Assembly: GCA_009746045.1 (NCBI GenBank)
Contig: RPFO01001209.1
Span: forward strand, 53,501 to 117,500
Direction of reading: 5' to 3'
Source: Mesostigma viride
Lineage: Eukaryota; Streptophyta; Mesostigmatophyceae; Mesostigmatales; Mesostigmataceae
DNA: 64,000 nucleotides
The position numbers were made by a program, and so were the translations under genes. The number at the start of each line of letters is the position of its first letter. Position 1 is the first letter of the stretch. A model generated the notes under the pieces. It was given only the letters and a program-made list of their open reading frames with translations. It did not search any database and was not told where the DNA came from. Shown here one piece after another: positions 30,440 to 41,640 of the stretch.

Positions 30440-33400
30440 CCAATCCTTTCTTTTCTTGAGCTGTAGCAGCTCACACAAGTCTACATACAAACACACACAA
30501 TGGGTACTGGACATCCTCCCCGACTACAAGTCACAACCCGCTGGGCATGACAGTCAGCTTGGATTCCTGGACATCCTCCCCGACTACAAGTCACAACCCA
30601 CTGGGCATGACAGTCAGCTTGGATTCCTTATTATATGTACATAGCACCCATACTGGTTCAGGAGCACAAACAAATTACAATGAGTCCCTATCCCTTCACG
30701 GGAGGCTCGTTGTGTTACCCATGTACAAGAGGTTGGCCAACTGTGGCAGCCCATAGGTGTTCAGCTAAGAACTTGAGAAGTATGTACAACCTTCAGGACC
30801 TTAGGCGAAACCCCACAGACAGATCACCCACAACAGCTCATCAGAAAACATTGCTGACCCCAGACGGGAGTCGGCGCCGGTCTGCTGCCCCTTATCGAAC
30901 CAGACACAACATCTACGCGAAGCACATGCAAAACACAAGCTCCTATACTCGTTCCAACCGTGGAAAATCAGGGGACCTGTCGCCACCTCACCAGCATGGT
31001 GGATGGGTCAGCCAGTCCGTGAAACTCCGCCTTAAGACGGCACCAGGGAATCGAACCCCGCCCACAAACCACAGATCTGGGGAAACCTCAGACTGAGATG
31101 AAAACCCCAGATAGACATCTCTCCATCAGAGACAATGTCAGACATTCCCACACCAGAGACATGTCTCACCCCTCAAGGTGTGCTCAGGATTATGTACAAT
31201 CAAGCTCCCAGCCTGATATCCAGAGACTTAAGCACCCAGCTCTCAGCTTTTAGACAGATAGACCGACTTGACAGTCAGCATTCATGAGCTTCCTCAGTAC
31301 ATTGTACTGGGCTGGGGCCTTGTGTGGCAGCTTTGTCAATGCATCAGCAGGGTTCTCCTCGCCAGGGATATGCTTCAAGTCAACCAAACTGGCCAACTCC
31401 TTCAGCAACAAATAATCCAGGTCCCGGCTTCTGGCCAGCTGCTTGTGAACAAACTGGACCATACCCATGCTGTCTGTTAGCAACAACGTCTCCATCTGCA
31501 AGGTCCAAGGGGTAACTGAAGCCAGCTCCAGCATTAACTCCTTTATGTACAGGCTGGACTGGATCCCCTCGCATATGGCCCTGCATTCTGCCACATCTGA
31601 ACTGATACAGACCCTCTTCTGCAGTCTGCTGTACCAGCTGAACAAACTTGCCCTGCTCTGATAAAAAGCAAACAGAGCAGCAGATCTCCCCCTGACCTTG
31701 GTAACCTGGCGAGCATCCATGGAACTGTCAACAAAGATCTCCAAGGTGATAGGCTGGGCAAAGTCAATCCCAGACAAAATCAGATCAGGGGTACTCTCCA
31801 CCAACCGGGCTATGACTCGAGGCTTCTCATCCTCAAGCACCTCATCAGGCATTCTGCTATGGACCATCAAAGACGGACCACAGATGCTGGCAAACCAGGC
31901 CCACATGCCTCTCAACTCAGGTCCTGCAGCCTGGGTGATCTTCTCTGGCAAGGCCTTCACAATGGTCGGTTTATAATCTCCTCCAGCCTGAAGCCTGATA
32001 CTCCACTCCCCGTCCCTCCTGAACAGGGTAGCCTGCATTCCACAGAACACTACAGGCTGGTTGGGCTCCTGCCACAGCTCCTTGCCCAGTGAAAACTTGC
32101 CACTGATGACAGGAATAAACCTCTTCAGCCAGGTCGTGGGGGCTAGCAAATGCAGATCATCTCCATGCAAACTAGCATACACTGGCAGACCCTCCCATTG
32201 GGCCAGCAGCAAACAGGGATCAACTGAAGACACTCTCAAGCCACACTCACTGATCAGAGCTTCCTGCAGCGTGAGTCTCCAGATGATTGGGCTCGACCTG
32301 AGTCCTTCCAGGCCCTTCAGAATAACCAGGAATTGTTGATGCAGCTCCAGCTTCCAGATGGCAGGCACCTCAACACAGTAAGGCTCATCCTGCTTCCACA
32401 CCCTCCTGGCCACTTCTGGATCAGATTTTAAAAATGCCCTCTTGAAGTCCAGCAGCACTGATGACATAGCTGCTCCCCTGTTAAGCAACCCCACGTAGAG
32501 ACATAGCAAAATTCTCCATGTGTCGTGTAGCATCCCTGGCGTGTACAGCTCCTCTCCTGGCAGACTCCCCGTGCCGTGATACTCATTCAGGACAGGCCTG
32601 ACATGGGGCACTGATACCTCATCCACAACCTTCCTCTTCAGCACAAATCTCAAAGCAAGCTTCCTTGATGCTGGGGGACGTCTGCCTGTTGGTGCAGCAC
32701 ACTCAAACTGCAACCACTCCTCCAATGCCTTGGAGAAGGCGAGCTTCCAAGCCTCAAACAACGTAGGCGAGCTCATCTCTTGGACCAGCTGGTCATATGT
32801 CAAAGGAGAGTGTGCAGCAAGGCTCCTGTGAGTTATGCCAATACTGCTGGGGTGCAACACAGCTGGAATCACCAAACTGGCCGCTGGGGGCACCTCCCCT
32901 TCATCCCATTTTACACCCTTGACCGGCTTGACCCTGCACCTGATTGGAAATGTTGTCCTGAAATTTTCTAGGGGAATCATCCCCCAGCCATCTCTTTTCA
33001 GAGCTGTAGCTCTGATAGAAATCCCAGGATTGCCCAGAAAATTCTGACCCAAAATCACAGGGCCATCATAGTCCTCTAGGACAAGGAAGGTCACATCCAC
33101 ACCCATGACAGGGGCAGTAACCTCTCCCAACACCCTTAGATGCGTCCTACCACTGAAATCAGACACCCAGGGGCAACTTGGTTCTCCGACCAGCAGTTCT
33201 CCTGTATGCTGAGGTCCCATGACAGAAACCTGTGCATTGGTATCTATCTCCATGGCAGCTACCTCAGGTTCATCCAACTGGACAAGCTTGGACACCTTAG
33301 GCTCCTTCTTGGCTCTTTGCAAAGCCTGTACAATATCTGATAGACGCACACCCCTAGGCCTGGTGTCGGGCCGTTCCGGAGGTGCAGCCTGTCCGCCTGC

Positions 33401-34083
33401 TTGCCCAACCACCGTATGTGAAGGTACCCCAGGGGCCGGGCCAGGGTCACCCTGAGGGCTCGATACAGCTGTAGCACCCTGATCAGGAAGCTCCACGTCA
33501 CCCCCGCCTTGTACACCAGCGGGCACCTGGAAGAGGTCTCCTTGATTACCTCCCCGGGGACGGATCTTTGACCAGGACAGACGGTGCACTGCTTGGGAGC
33601 CATCAATGGCCACCCAGCACTTATGGCCAGCGGCTTCTACTCGGGTCACCACCCCATCATGCCAGCTGCCACGTTTCCCTGGAAAGCTTGGTTCCTTCCA
33701 CACAACAACCTGTTGTCCAACGTTAGGTTCTAGGACACTCCAGCCCTTGTCTTTCTGCCTCAGCTTGAGGAACTTGGCCTCTAGCTTCTCCTTCCATGCC
33801 TGCTCAGCATCAGCTGGCAGCATTCTGGTATGCAGCATAAGAGGATTGATGGCAATGTCACCAAAGAACATGGGAGTCCTGAGGTTCAGCCTATCCTCCA
33901 CAGAACGTAGCCATGCAGATGTCACAATGGCAGATGACGTCCTTGGAATCCTCTCCACCAGCAGCACAGTCTTGATCTCTTGGATGGCTCTCTCCACCAC
34001 CCCTTGCTGGCCGTGGCTCTCCCTGGGTGTAATCAGCAACTCTGGAAACTCTGGCAGGCTCTCACAGCACTCAAACTGAATGT

Positions 34084-34965
34084 AGTTACGTTAAATAGTG
34101 CCGGAACCTTTTGCCGCCTGAGGCAAATCGGTCCGTAACACTATTTTGCCCGGAATAACCACTTCCGAGCACCCAAGTTAATTCGGCCGAATTAACTTGG
34201 GTGCTCGGAAGTGGTTATTCCGGGCAAAATAGTGTTACGGACCGATTTGCCTCAGGCGGCAAAAGGTTCCGGCACTATTTAACGTAACTAAAACCTGGCC
34301 TCGTGGAGGGGGGACGAAGAGCCCGAGACATCCGCCTAGGCCACTGAGCACGCACCACTAAATGCGCCGGAGCTGCCTCAGTGAGGATTCGAACCCCTGA
34401 CCTCCAAGGTGCACAGGTTTTAGTTACGTTAAATAGTGCCGGAACCTTTTGCCGCCTGAGGCAAATCGGTCCGTAACACTATTTTGCCCGGAATAACCAC
34501 TTCCGAGCACCCAAGTTCATTCGGCCGAATTAACTTGGGTGCTCGGAAGTGGTTATTCCGGGCAAAATAGTGTTACGGACCGATTTGCCTCAGGCGGCAA
34601 AAGGTTCCGGCACTATTTAACGTAACTAAAACCTGTGCACCTTGGAGGTCAGGGGTTCGAATCCTCACTGAGGCAGCTCCGGCGCATTTAGTGGTGCGTG
34701 CTCAGCGGCCTAGGCGGATGTCTCGGGCTCTTCGTCCCCCCTCCACGAGGCCAGGTTTTAGTTACGTTAAATAGTGCCGGAACCTTTTGCCGCCTGAGGC
34801 AAATCGGTCCGTAACACTATTTTGCCCGGAATAACCACTTCCGAGCACCCAAGTTCATTCGGCCGAATTAACTTGGGTGCTCGGAAGTGGTTATTCCGGG
34901 CAAAATAGTGTTACGGACCGATTTGCCTCAGGCGGCAAAAGGTTCCGGCACTATTTAACGTAACT
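34084..34965. mobile_element. Palindromic-end element B, five-part giant palindrome
   Basis: 882 bp made of H-S-H-S'-H. Three 206-bp copies of H (34,084-34,289; 34,422-34,627; 34,760-34,965), each self-complementary, alternate with two 132-bp spacers, the second being the reverse complement of the first with one change. Ends are AGTTACG and CGTAACT; the target duplication AATGT is at 34,079-34,083 and 34,966-34,970, with the empty site visible in copia copy 1 near 23,852. The three H copies differ at about one position. It is homologous to, but clearly diverged from, element A at 15,381. Confidence 0.9.
34290..34421 (-). other. Spacer of element B with tRNA-like A and B boxes
   Basis: On the minus strand GGTTCGAATCC (34,385-34,395) equals the B-box consensus and TGGCCTAGGCG (34,333-34,343) fits the A-box consensus TRGYNNARNNG, inside a D-arm-like GCTCAGTGGCC context. 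The B box comes first, so the order is permuted. Spacer ends are AAAACCTG/CAGGTTTT inverted repeats. The inverted twin is at 34,628-34,759, with its A box changed by one base. Confidence 0.55.
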
Positions 34966-35730
34966 AATGTCACACTGCAACAACTCCAACCCAGGGTACC
35001 TGCTCCTTGTCAACTTCAGAGCAGCAATCAGTGTAGGCTTCTCCATGTCAGGCAGGATCTCTAGGGTCTTGTACTTGGTATATCTGTCCACTGCCACCAG
35101 CAGCTTCAAACCCCTGATTCTCTGAATATCTACCTGCACATGGCCTGGCTGCAAAATAGGAGTCCTGGCATGAGACTGCTTGGGCTTTCTAGCAACTAGC
35201 CTGCACTTGCAAGCTTGAGCAACCTGTTGGCAGATGGAGTACAACTCACTTCCTCCCAGCCGTCTAGCAACTTGCAAAGACTGAGCTGCATGGCCAAACA
35301 TGGTATGCAACCTTGAGGCAATGTCATACAAGAGAGAAAATCTTCTATTGTCATTATTAGCACTCAAGGTATGTACAGATCCCTTATGTACAGGAGGCAC
35401 CAGGGTCGTGCCTGTCAGGCTGTCTCCAGCCCTATCCTCATCCTGACCATCCTGTGCCAGTCCTGCACGGTCAGAATGCTTCTGAGATCCACCTGGGTCC
35501 ACATCACCAGGTCCTACCTCAGGCTCAGCACCGCCATGGCGGGCACGTTGGCGAGTAACCACTGCAGCTACAGCTGGCATACTCTCTGTGGTAACCAAGC
35601 TTGCCCCATCGTGTCCAATAGTAGGCTCTGTCACTAGAGCATGGGGCTGCCCCTCACTGCCGTCACTAGCAGCTACATTACACACCCCTGGGGGCACCCT
35701 CCAGGGTTCAGGGATGTGTGCAGGCTCAAG

Positions 35731-36920
35731 TCAATGATCAGCAGCCTTGCCCTTGCCCTTATCCTGGGATGGACCAGCCTTGTCTTTGCTGCCACCCTGA
35801 GCTGGCTTGCTCTGACCTTCCTGCCTCAGGTACGAGGGACACTCATTCCTGAAGTGACCCTTCCCCTGGCAGAAATAACATTCCACCTGACTGATGTCCC
35901 GTGAGGTCCCACTGCTGGGCCCAGCCTTGGGAGGACCACCCACCCTCTTGAAGTCAAACTGGGACTGTGGATGTCCCGACTTCGGCGGGGTCCCCCGTCC
36001 AGCCCTTCTGTCACGCCCCCTCCTGGACCTTCCTCGACCCCTTGAAGAGGTCTCAGGCCCTCTCGAGGGCGCTGGGCCCCCGTGGCCCGATCCCCTCATG
36101 GACTTAACCGTAGGTTCAGCGGCCTCCTCGTCACCCTGACGAGGGCGCTTACCACCCACGTACTTGCCGCTGAAACACTCATACAACTGGTCCGTCATGG
36201 CTGCCCAGCCATGGACCTGTCGCATGTGGATGGTCACATTATCCATGGTGACCGGATCCAGCTGCAGCGACTTGAGAAAGTCGCCCATGGCCATCCGATC
36301 TGCAACGAAGAATCCCTTGGCCATGGCGTCCTCCCTCAGCTTGACGAAGTCTTCAAAGGCGTGGACCACTATAGCTGCCCCTTGATGGGCTTGTAGTCCA
36401 GGTATTCTTGCTTTAGGTGGGACCCATCTATGGTCCTCTTGTCACTCAGGAACACCCTGAGTCGCGTCATAAACGCCGCCCAGGTGTCCCCCGCCGCGTG
36501 TCGCTCCCGAACAAACTTGAACAGCCGCCTCGCCGACTGCCTTATGTAGGCACTAGACGCCAGGATGCGAAGCTTGTCACCGGTGTATATCTCCGTGTAC
36601 AAGTTCATGTCCTCTAACATCCTCTCAGCGTCCCGGGGCTGCCAATTGTCCTTGATGGACTGAAACTGGCCTAGCACCGCGTACCCCTCAGCCACGGTCG
36701 GTCGCTTAGGCGCCGCTTGATCTGCGGCTGGCGCGTTCTGACCGCCCTGCGATCCTTGGCTCTGATCATCTGGTACCGCAGCCTGGTCTCCCAGCGCCTG
36801 GCCGTCCCCGCGTCCATCGCGTCCACCGCGTCCATCTCGTCCATCTCGTCCATCCATCCCAGCGCCGCGCCGCGCAAAGCCCATAAGGCGCGCTTGTTGG
36901 TCAATAGCTCCCTCACTCAT
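35731..36920 (-). pseudogene. copia family I copy 2 gag
   Basis: Close to copy 1 gag, with the same CYFCQGKGHFRNEC knuckle and basic RG-rich stretch. The start MSEGAIDQQARLMGF is clear here. Fossil, with about one break. Confidence 0.8.
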
Positions 36921-37022
36921 GATGGCCTCTGTTCAGATCTGCTACAGCCAGCCAAGTGGCCAAGCAGCAATTAAAGCAATATAAGCTACTGAACAAGAAA
37001 GGAAAATGCCAAGTGTCACCAC

Positions 37023-37943
37023 TCAGTCAAGACCCCCACGGCCGCCCCCAGGCGCGTCCTGGTTCTCCTTGTCGCTGTCGCTGTCGCTGTCGCTCACCAC
37101 AATCAGCTCTGGCACCCTGCTACCCGCTGCGCCGTCGTCGACCCGCTGTCGGCCCGCGATGACAGAATCGTCACCGTTGGTATAGTAGACAGGTGACAAC
37201 CCGTCGTTGGCACCCCGCGGATTGTATCTTGGCACCTCGTGGTCGCCAAGTGCCTCGTCGCCTAGCCCAGCGACGCCCACTGCTCCCACCTCAAGGTCAC
37301 TCTCGTAACCAAGAGGGGCAAACTCTTCCCAACGCGTCACACGAACGCGAAGGGGTTGGGGCAGTTCCTGAAAAAGAACCCTTGCTCGCTCCGGAAACCT
37401 GCCGACTCTTGCCGCGCGCTGTCCTCCGGTGATGGCTTCCGCTGTCGCCCCGACCTCTGCAAGCCGCCTGTAGTGCTCCGCTCCGCGTCGTTCACGCCTA
37501 ACTGGTCCCGCTGCAACACCCTCGTCGCCGATTACGCCTGCGAAAGTACGTGGTGCACCCGCACCCGCTGCTGTCGGTACAAACTCGTGTCGCACTGCAC
37601 CAGCTGCCTCCGCAGCCTCGCCTCGCCTAGCCGCCAACTCCGCACGCACCCGCTCAGCTACTGCTGTAATCACCGTCTGGATGCCGACCAAACCGTGAAG
37701 CTCTTGCTCGAGGTCGTCGATGCTCCGGTGCTCCGGAATGACGATGGTTTGGACGTGCCGCAGAATTCGCTCCCAATCTTCGACCTGGTCGTCGACGAAT
37801 TGCACGAAGCTGCGATTAACAGGCGGACGATCTGCAAGCAATAAAGATAAATCTCGAACGACACGACGCAATTCAGGCGAAATTGAACCCCCAGCAGACT
37901 GCCGAAACCGGAAATTCTGCTGCCGTTGTTCTTCCTGCACCAT
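37023..37943 (-). CDS. Pre-gag reading frame, copia family I copy 2
   Basis: A 306-codon frame, the same length as in copy 1 and about 95 percent identical by eye, with changes in the Ala/Arg-rich middle and intact acidic end (SDSDSDSDKENQD). Keeping the frame open while substitutions accumulate suggests it was coding when the element was active. Confidence 0.65.
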   Translation of the reverse strand: MVQEEQRQQNFRFRQSAGGSISPELRRVVRDLSLLLADRPPVNRSFVQFVDDQVEDWERILRHVQTIVIPEHRSIDDLEQELHGLVGIQTVITAVAERVRAELAARRGEAAEAAGAVRHEFVPTAAGAGAPRTFAGVIGDEGVAAGPVRRERRGAEHYRRLAEVGATAEAITGGQRAARVGRFPERARVLFQELPQPLRVRVTRWEEFAPLGYESDLEVGAVGVAGLGDEALGDHEVPRYNPRGANDGLSPVYYTNGDDSVIAGRQRVDDGAAGSRVPELIVVSDSDSDSDKENQDAPGGGRGGLD

Positions 37944-38036
37944 TCACCACCGGACGAGCTCCTCGCGTCGTCAACGCTGCACAACGCAACCAGCAACGAC
38001 CCTCCTGGCCGCTCCGCTGAGACTGGTTGTAATTTG

Positions 38037-38734
38037 AGTTAACGTTCCTAGCAAACGCAATGTGAAGGATATGGTTGCAATGCAGCAATGTGTGAATATG
38101 GTTGGAAACGGAGCTTTGTTAAAATTGGATAATGTTACAGCGCTCACACACTTGAGGCTTGTACACGCGCTTGCCAAGTCAAGGCACAACACGTGAGGCG
38201 GGCTCGCAAGAGATCTGCCCAAATGGCACTGGTCTAGTCTTTATATACTTGTGCACTGTGCTTGCTAGTCCTGAGCAGCCTAGGAGGCCTGCTCAGTAAT
38301 AACACTCCCGGTACAGTATTCACTACCTGTACAGCGCCCAGTTCCTATACAGTAGGTCTGCCATACAGGCACAGTGACCACAGAGCGCAGTCCACAGTGA
38401 CTATTGCATCTGCACCTAGAAGTCCAGGACTAAGCCTGCGGTACCACCAGACCACAGGTTAAGGTTCCTATTTCCTGCGTACGACGTATTAATCCAATAC
38501 CGTCGTAGGTACAGCACCTAATTCCTGTCAGCCCAGGAATTACTGTCGACCCCATATGTCGTCGGCAAATATTCACGTCCGACTTAGAAGAACAGCCGGC
38601 TCGCGCTCGCGCGCGACCGGGAAGTCGGAACGCCATAACTTTCTTGATACTTGTCGGAATGAACTCGTTCCGGTGCCGCTGGAATCGCAGAGATATGCCG
38701 AATCAGGATCACGCCAATGCGCTTGGCGTTAACT
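38037..38734 (-). repeat. 5' LTR, copia family I copy 2
   Basis: 698 bp, matching 29,740-30,439 with about one small difference. Confidence 0.92.
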
Positions 38735-38770
38735 CAATCGTCTCCCGCCTCTTAGGCAGCGCCTCTTAAG

Positions 38771-39955
38771 CAGCGACGCCTGCAGCTAAAATTAAATTAA
38801 ATTATAACGTGCCTCCGTTGGGAGATCATGTAGCACATATTCCTTGACGGCTCCTACCTCCTCGACGGCTCTCAAGTCCTGTATCGGGACCGCGTCAAGC
38901 TGCTGGGCAGCCTGCTCCCCAGCTGCGAGGCTGATGTGGACCATCGCATCTCCCTCGCCTGGCACGCTTTACGCCAGTACCGGGCCCTGTGGCGCAAGCC
39001 CCTGGGCAAGATCGAGAAACAGGACCTGTTCAAGGTCCTCGTCCTTCCTGTTCTCACGTAATAATGGGGCCGTTGAGACGTGGACCCTCACCGCCGACCT
39101 GGCCCGCAAGCTGGACGGCGCGGTCACCAACATGCTGCGTTCCATTTTCAGAGTAGGATATGCTGCTCATGTCCGCCGATGAGGACCTGTACCAGGGCAT
39201 GCCATATATCACCAGCACCATTAATTAAGCAGCGACGCCTGCAGCTAGTAGGGCACCTAGCTCGCACCAACCAGGTAGACACCTCACGTGGCCCCCCCGC
39301 AGGCCTGCGGCCAGCTCAGCCTGGCCGGCACCTCCTCAGACGTGGGCCGGGCCCAGTGATGTTAGACGCCGCAAGGCCCGCACCTTCAAAGCACAGCTAG
39401 TAGAGGACATGGGGGGCCTAGGCCTCTCCGTGATTTGGAAAAAGATGATGGACAAGGCCAAGTGGGCCCAGGTCATAGAAGACAACGAGCCCCCCCCAGT
39501 GGGGAAGCGCCCGCGTGTGCAAACGCGCGGGAGGCACGCCAGACAGCTCCCCTAGGGCAGCATGCAGCTGTCTAGATAGATGTTGTAGTTAGAATGCTGT
39601 TAGATAGATGTCGTAGGTAGCTGATGTAGATAGATTAGACCGGTAGGGCTGTTTGCACCCATCCATCCATCCATCGGGGTTAATGCTCCGTGACTCCCCA
39701 ACGGGAGCACGAGTCTAATTAATTTATTAATATTCCTTGATGGATGGGTGGAGTGGAGGGAGCCGCGTAATCGAACTAACGTAACTCTAGGCTATCTAGT
39801 CTAGAAAAATCCTAAGTACACTAATCATCAAAACGCCGCCGCCTCTTGGGGGGAGGTGGCTTGCCCACAGGGGCTGGCCAGCGTGTGAGCTTTGACAATC
39901 TTCTGCCACCGCGTCTTGTCCTGCATGACAGTCTAAAGAAGGGAGAGAGAGCACT
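38771..39955 (-). mobile_element. LINE 3' region (minus) split by a second LINE
   Basis: The 3' tail and hairpin (minus CTCCCAACGGAG, with the rest of the type seen at 7,041) lie at 38,771-38,838. After the plus-strand LINE at 38,839-39,731, the 3' UTR and the end of an ORF2 continue to about 39,955, reading MQDKTRWQKIVKAHTLASPC on the minus strand, which looks like the usual basic C-terminal end of a LINE reverse transcriptase protein. Confidence 0.6.
38839..39731 (+). mobile_element. 5'-truncated LINE, reverse transcriptase C-terminal part
   Basis: Flanked by near-identical ATATTCCTTGACGG and ATATTCCTTGATGG. It encodes, with frameshifts, VKLLGSLLPSCEADVDHRIS, GKIEKQDLFKVLVLPVLT, WTLTADLARKLDGAVTNMLR, SIFRVGYAAHVR and IKQRRLQLVGHLART, the region just past the catalytic reverse transcriptase domain in LINE ORF2. 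It ends with ATCC repeats, the GGGGTTAATGCTCCGTGACT element, a hairpin and an AATT tail. It belongs to the same family as the copy at 49,593-50,815. Confidence 0.75.
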
Positions 39956-39956
39956 G

Positions 39957-40403
39957 GATTAATTAATTAGGAACATAACTCCGTTGGGAGTATATGTAGC
40001 ACATAGCCCTTGAGAAGGGGGCGGTCATCCACGTTGACCACAAGCCCTGGCAGGCCCCTCCTGCCACCCCAGACTAGGGAATATATACCAGTAGTGTAGA
40101 TTAGTCAAGCTTAGCCTAGCATGTGGCCCACGCGCATGTGCGCCCATAATGGCCCCCATGGATAATGCCTTCAGAATTTAGCCAAGCCCTGCCTATAATG
40201 GGACCCCCATGGATGTTGCATTAAGAATTTAGCCATGCTATGCCATGCAGAGAGATGCTCTCTGTCGAGAAGCCATGCCCTAGCTCTTGTATAGCCATGA
40301 TGATCTCCCCCCACATGACATGCTCCCCCTTAGCTGGGCATAGCGTGATAGATCATGAGGGTGCAGGTGCCCTGGTGCATGCACCTATTAATTAATTAAT
40401 TAA
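39957..40403 (-). mobile_element. LINE fragment with inverted 5' part (twin-priming type)
   Basis: A minus-strand 3' end (39,957-40,020, hairpin CTCCCAACGGAG, ATTAATTAATTA tail) is joined head-on to a plus-strand piece with the ORF1 end (GCGGTCATCCACGTTGACC region) and 3' UTR, 40,021-40,403. ATTAATTAATTA is also present at the right edge and could be the target duplication. Two independent insertions are the alternative. Confidence 0.55.
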
Positions 40404-41640
40404 CCCTAAGTCCGCTAACTCCCCGACCTGTCGGGGGGTTTGACTAACGGTCGAATTTCGCGCCGCGCCGAGAGCGCCGCGCCACCCGTGACGGAGGACA
40501 GTTGTCCGGTGCATGGGTCCGGGAACACTTAGGGACAAAGGTGATGCATAGGTTTGGGGGTAATATCCGCCATAGCCTGGTAATTATAGGGCTGTAATCA
40601 TAGGGGTTCACGTGACTTTGGCGGGAAATTTTCACTCGCGCGCGTGTGACGAGATATGGCTGCCAACGTGCCGTTATCAGGGAAATTTTGCGTCTCGCGG
40701 CTAGAAACGGTTTAGAATGTTGCTCAGAATGATGATGCGTGATTTTCGTAGGTCAGACATGGCCAGATTTTTAGGATTGGGAAAATACAGGTAGGAAAAT
40801 ACTGCCTTCTTGGTCGTCAGTGCCAGACAAGTCATCGCCTATCACATTTCCATTTTATCCTCATGGCCGGGCAGTCTGCGCCAGCCCAAGCATCCAGATT
40901 ATTAGGTACGGGATGTCCGCTGATGCGTTTGCTGGGAATGCGGACGCGTTTATAGGTAATCTTTGAACGCAGCATCAACTGGTAATCATAAAGGATGCAT
41001 GAATGATGCGGCTATATGGCGACCTATATGCCTGTAAAGCAATGGTATGTGTGAGATATGAGGGTCCCGGCCACTGGAATCCAGTCAGGACGTGTACGAG
41101 CCAGATACCGCAACGTGTTTGCGTGTTCTTTGCAGCGGAATACGTCTCCCATGCATTATATTTGACGAGATTTTAGTGCACCTTTCAGCAAGCTTCCATG
41201 CCTGCTGTAAAGAGCAGTATTAGCCCTGAAAGTTACCAGTTTATGGCATTTCTTTGGAGCATATCATTTCGTTGATGCAGGTAGGCAACATGTTTATATT
41301 CCAGCAACTTTGGCAATCTTTTATAGCTTGTTATAATGCATTCTTGTATTGCATGTCATAGATGGCTGTTTACGCGCGCGTAACCCACACACGTATATGA
41401 GCACCTTATATGGGTCTAATGGGTTATCCGGGTGGTCTGACCCAAGGAAACCCCCATTGGACTATCCAACTAAGTTGTCCAATGTTGATATTGAGATTCC
41501 CTACCCTACCTGGAAAGTTAGGGGGGGGGGAGTAGACTTTTCCTTGGGGAAAAAAGATCGTCTTTTGGCCAACTTTGAGTAGAGCTATCATCCAAATGCT
41601 TTGATAAAACCACGGTATTATTGCATATTCTGAAAGCCCT

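Larger units (their letters stand above)
31250..35697 (-). pseudogene. copia family I copy 2 pol, interrupted by a palindromic element
   Basis: It carries the same integrase, protease-like, RT and RNase H motifs as copy 1 and is almost identical at protein level. The nested element at 34,084-34,965 lies in the integrase region between the first and second catalytic Asp segments, flanked by AATGT duplications. Treated here as a fossil. Confidence 0.85.
29740..38734 (-). mobile_element. Ty1/copia-type LTR element, family I copy 2, broken
   Basis: 8,995 bp, with target duplication CAATC at 29,735-29,739 and 38,735-38,739. The LTRs (29,740-30,439 and 38,037-38,734) differ by about one small change, so it is very young. 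Layout matches copy 1, to which it is nearly identical. It is broken: an 882-bp palindromic-end element sits in pol, and about one further break affects gag. A 60-bp block in the 3' region (near 30,508-30,628) is tandemly doubled relative to copy 1. Confidence 0.9.

Noticed and set aside
34385-34395. A true tRNA gene in the spacers
   Set aside because: The B box is exact, but no full cloverleaf with acceptor and anticodon arms can be drawn in linear order. Kept only as a tRNA-like feature.
34084-34965. Possible CRISPR-like array (three identical repeats with two spacers)
   Set aside because: Repeats are 206 bp and palindromic, the two spacers are one sequence and its inverse, and the setting is a eukaryotic transposon.
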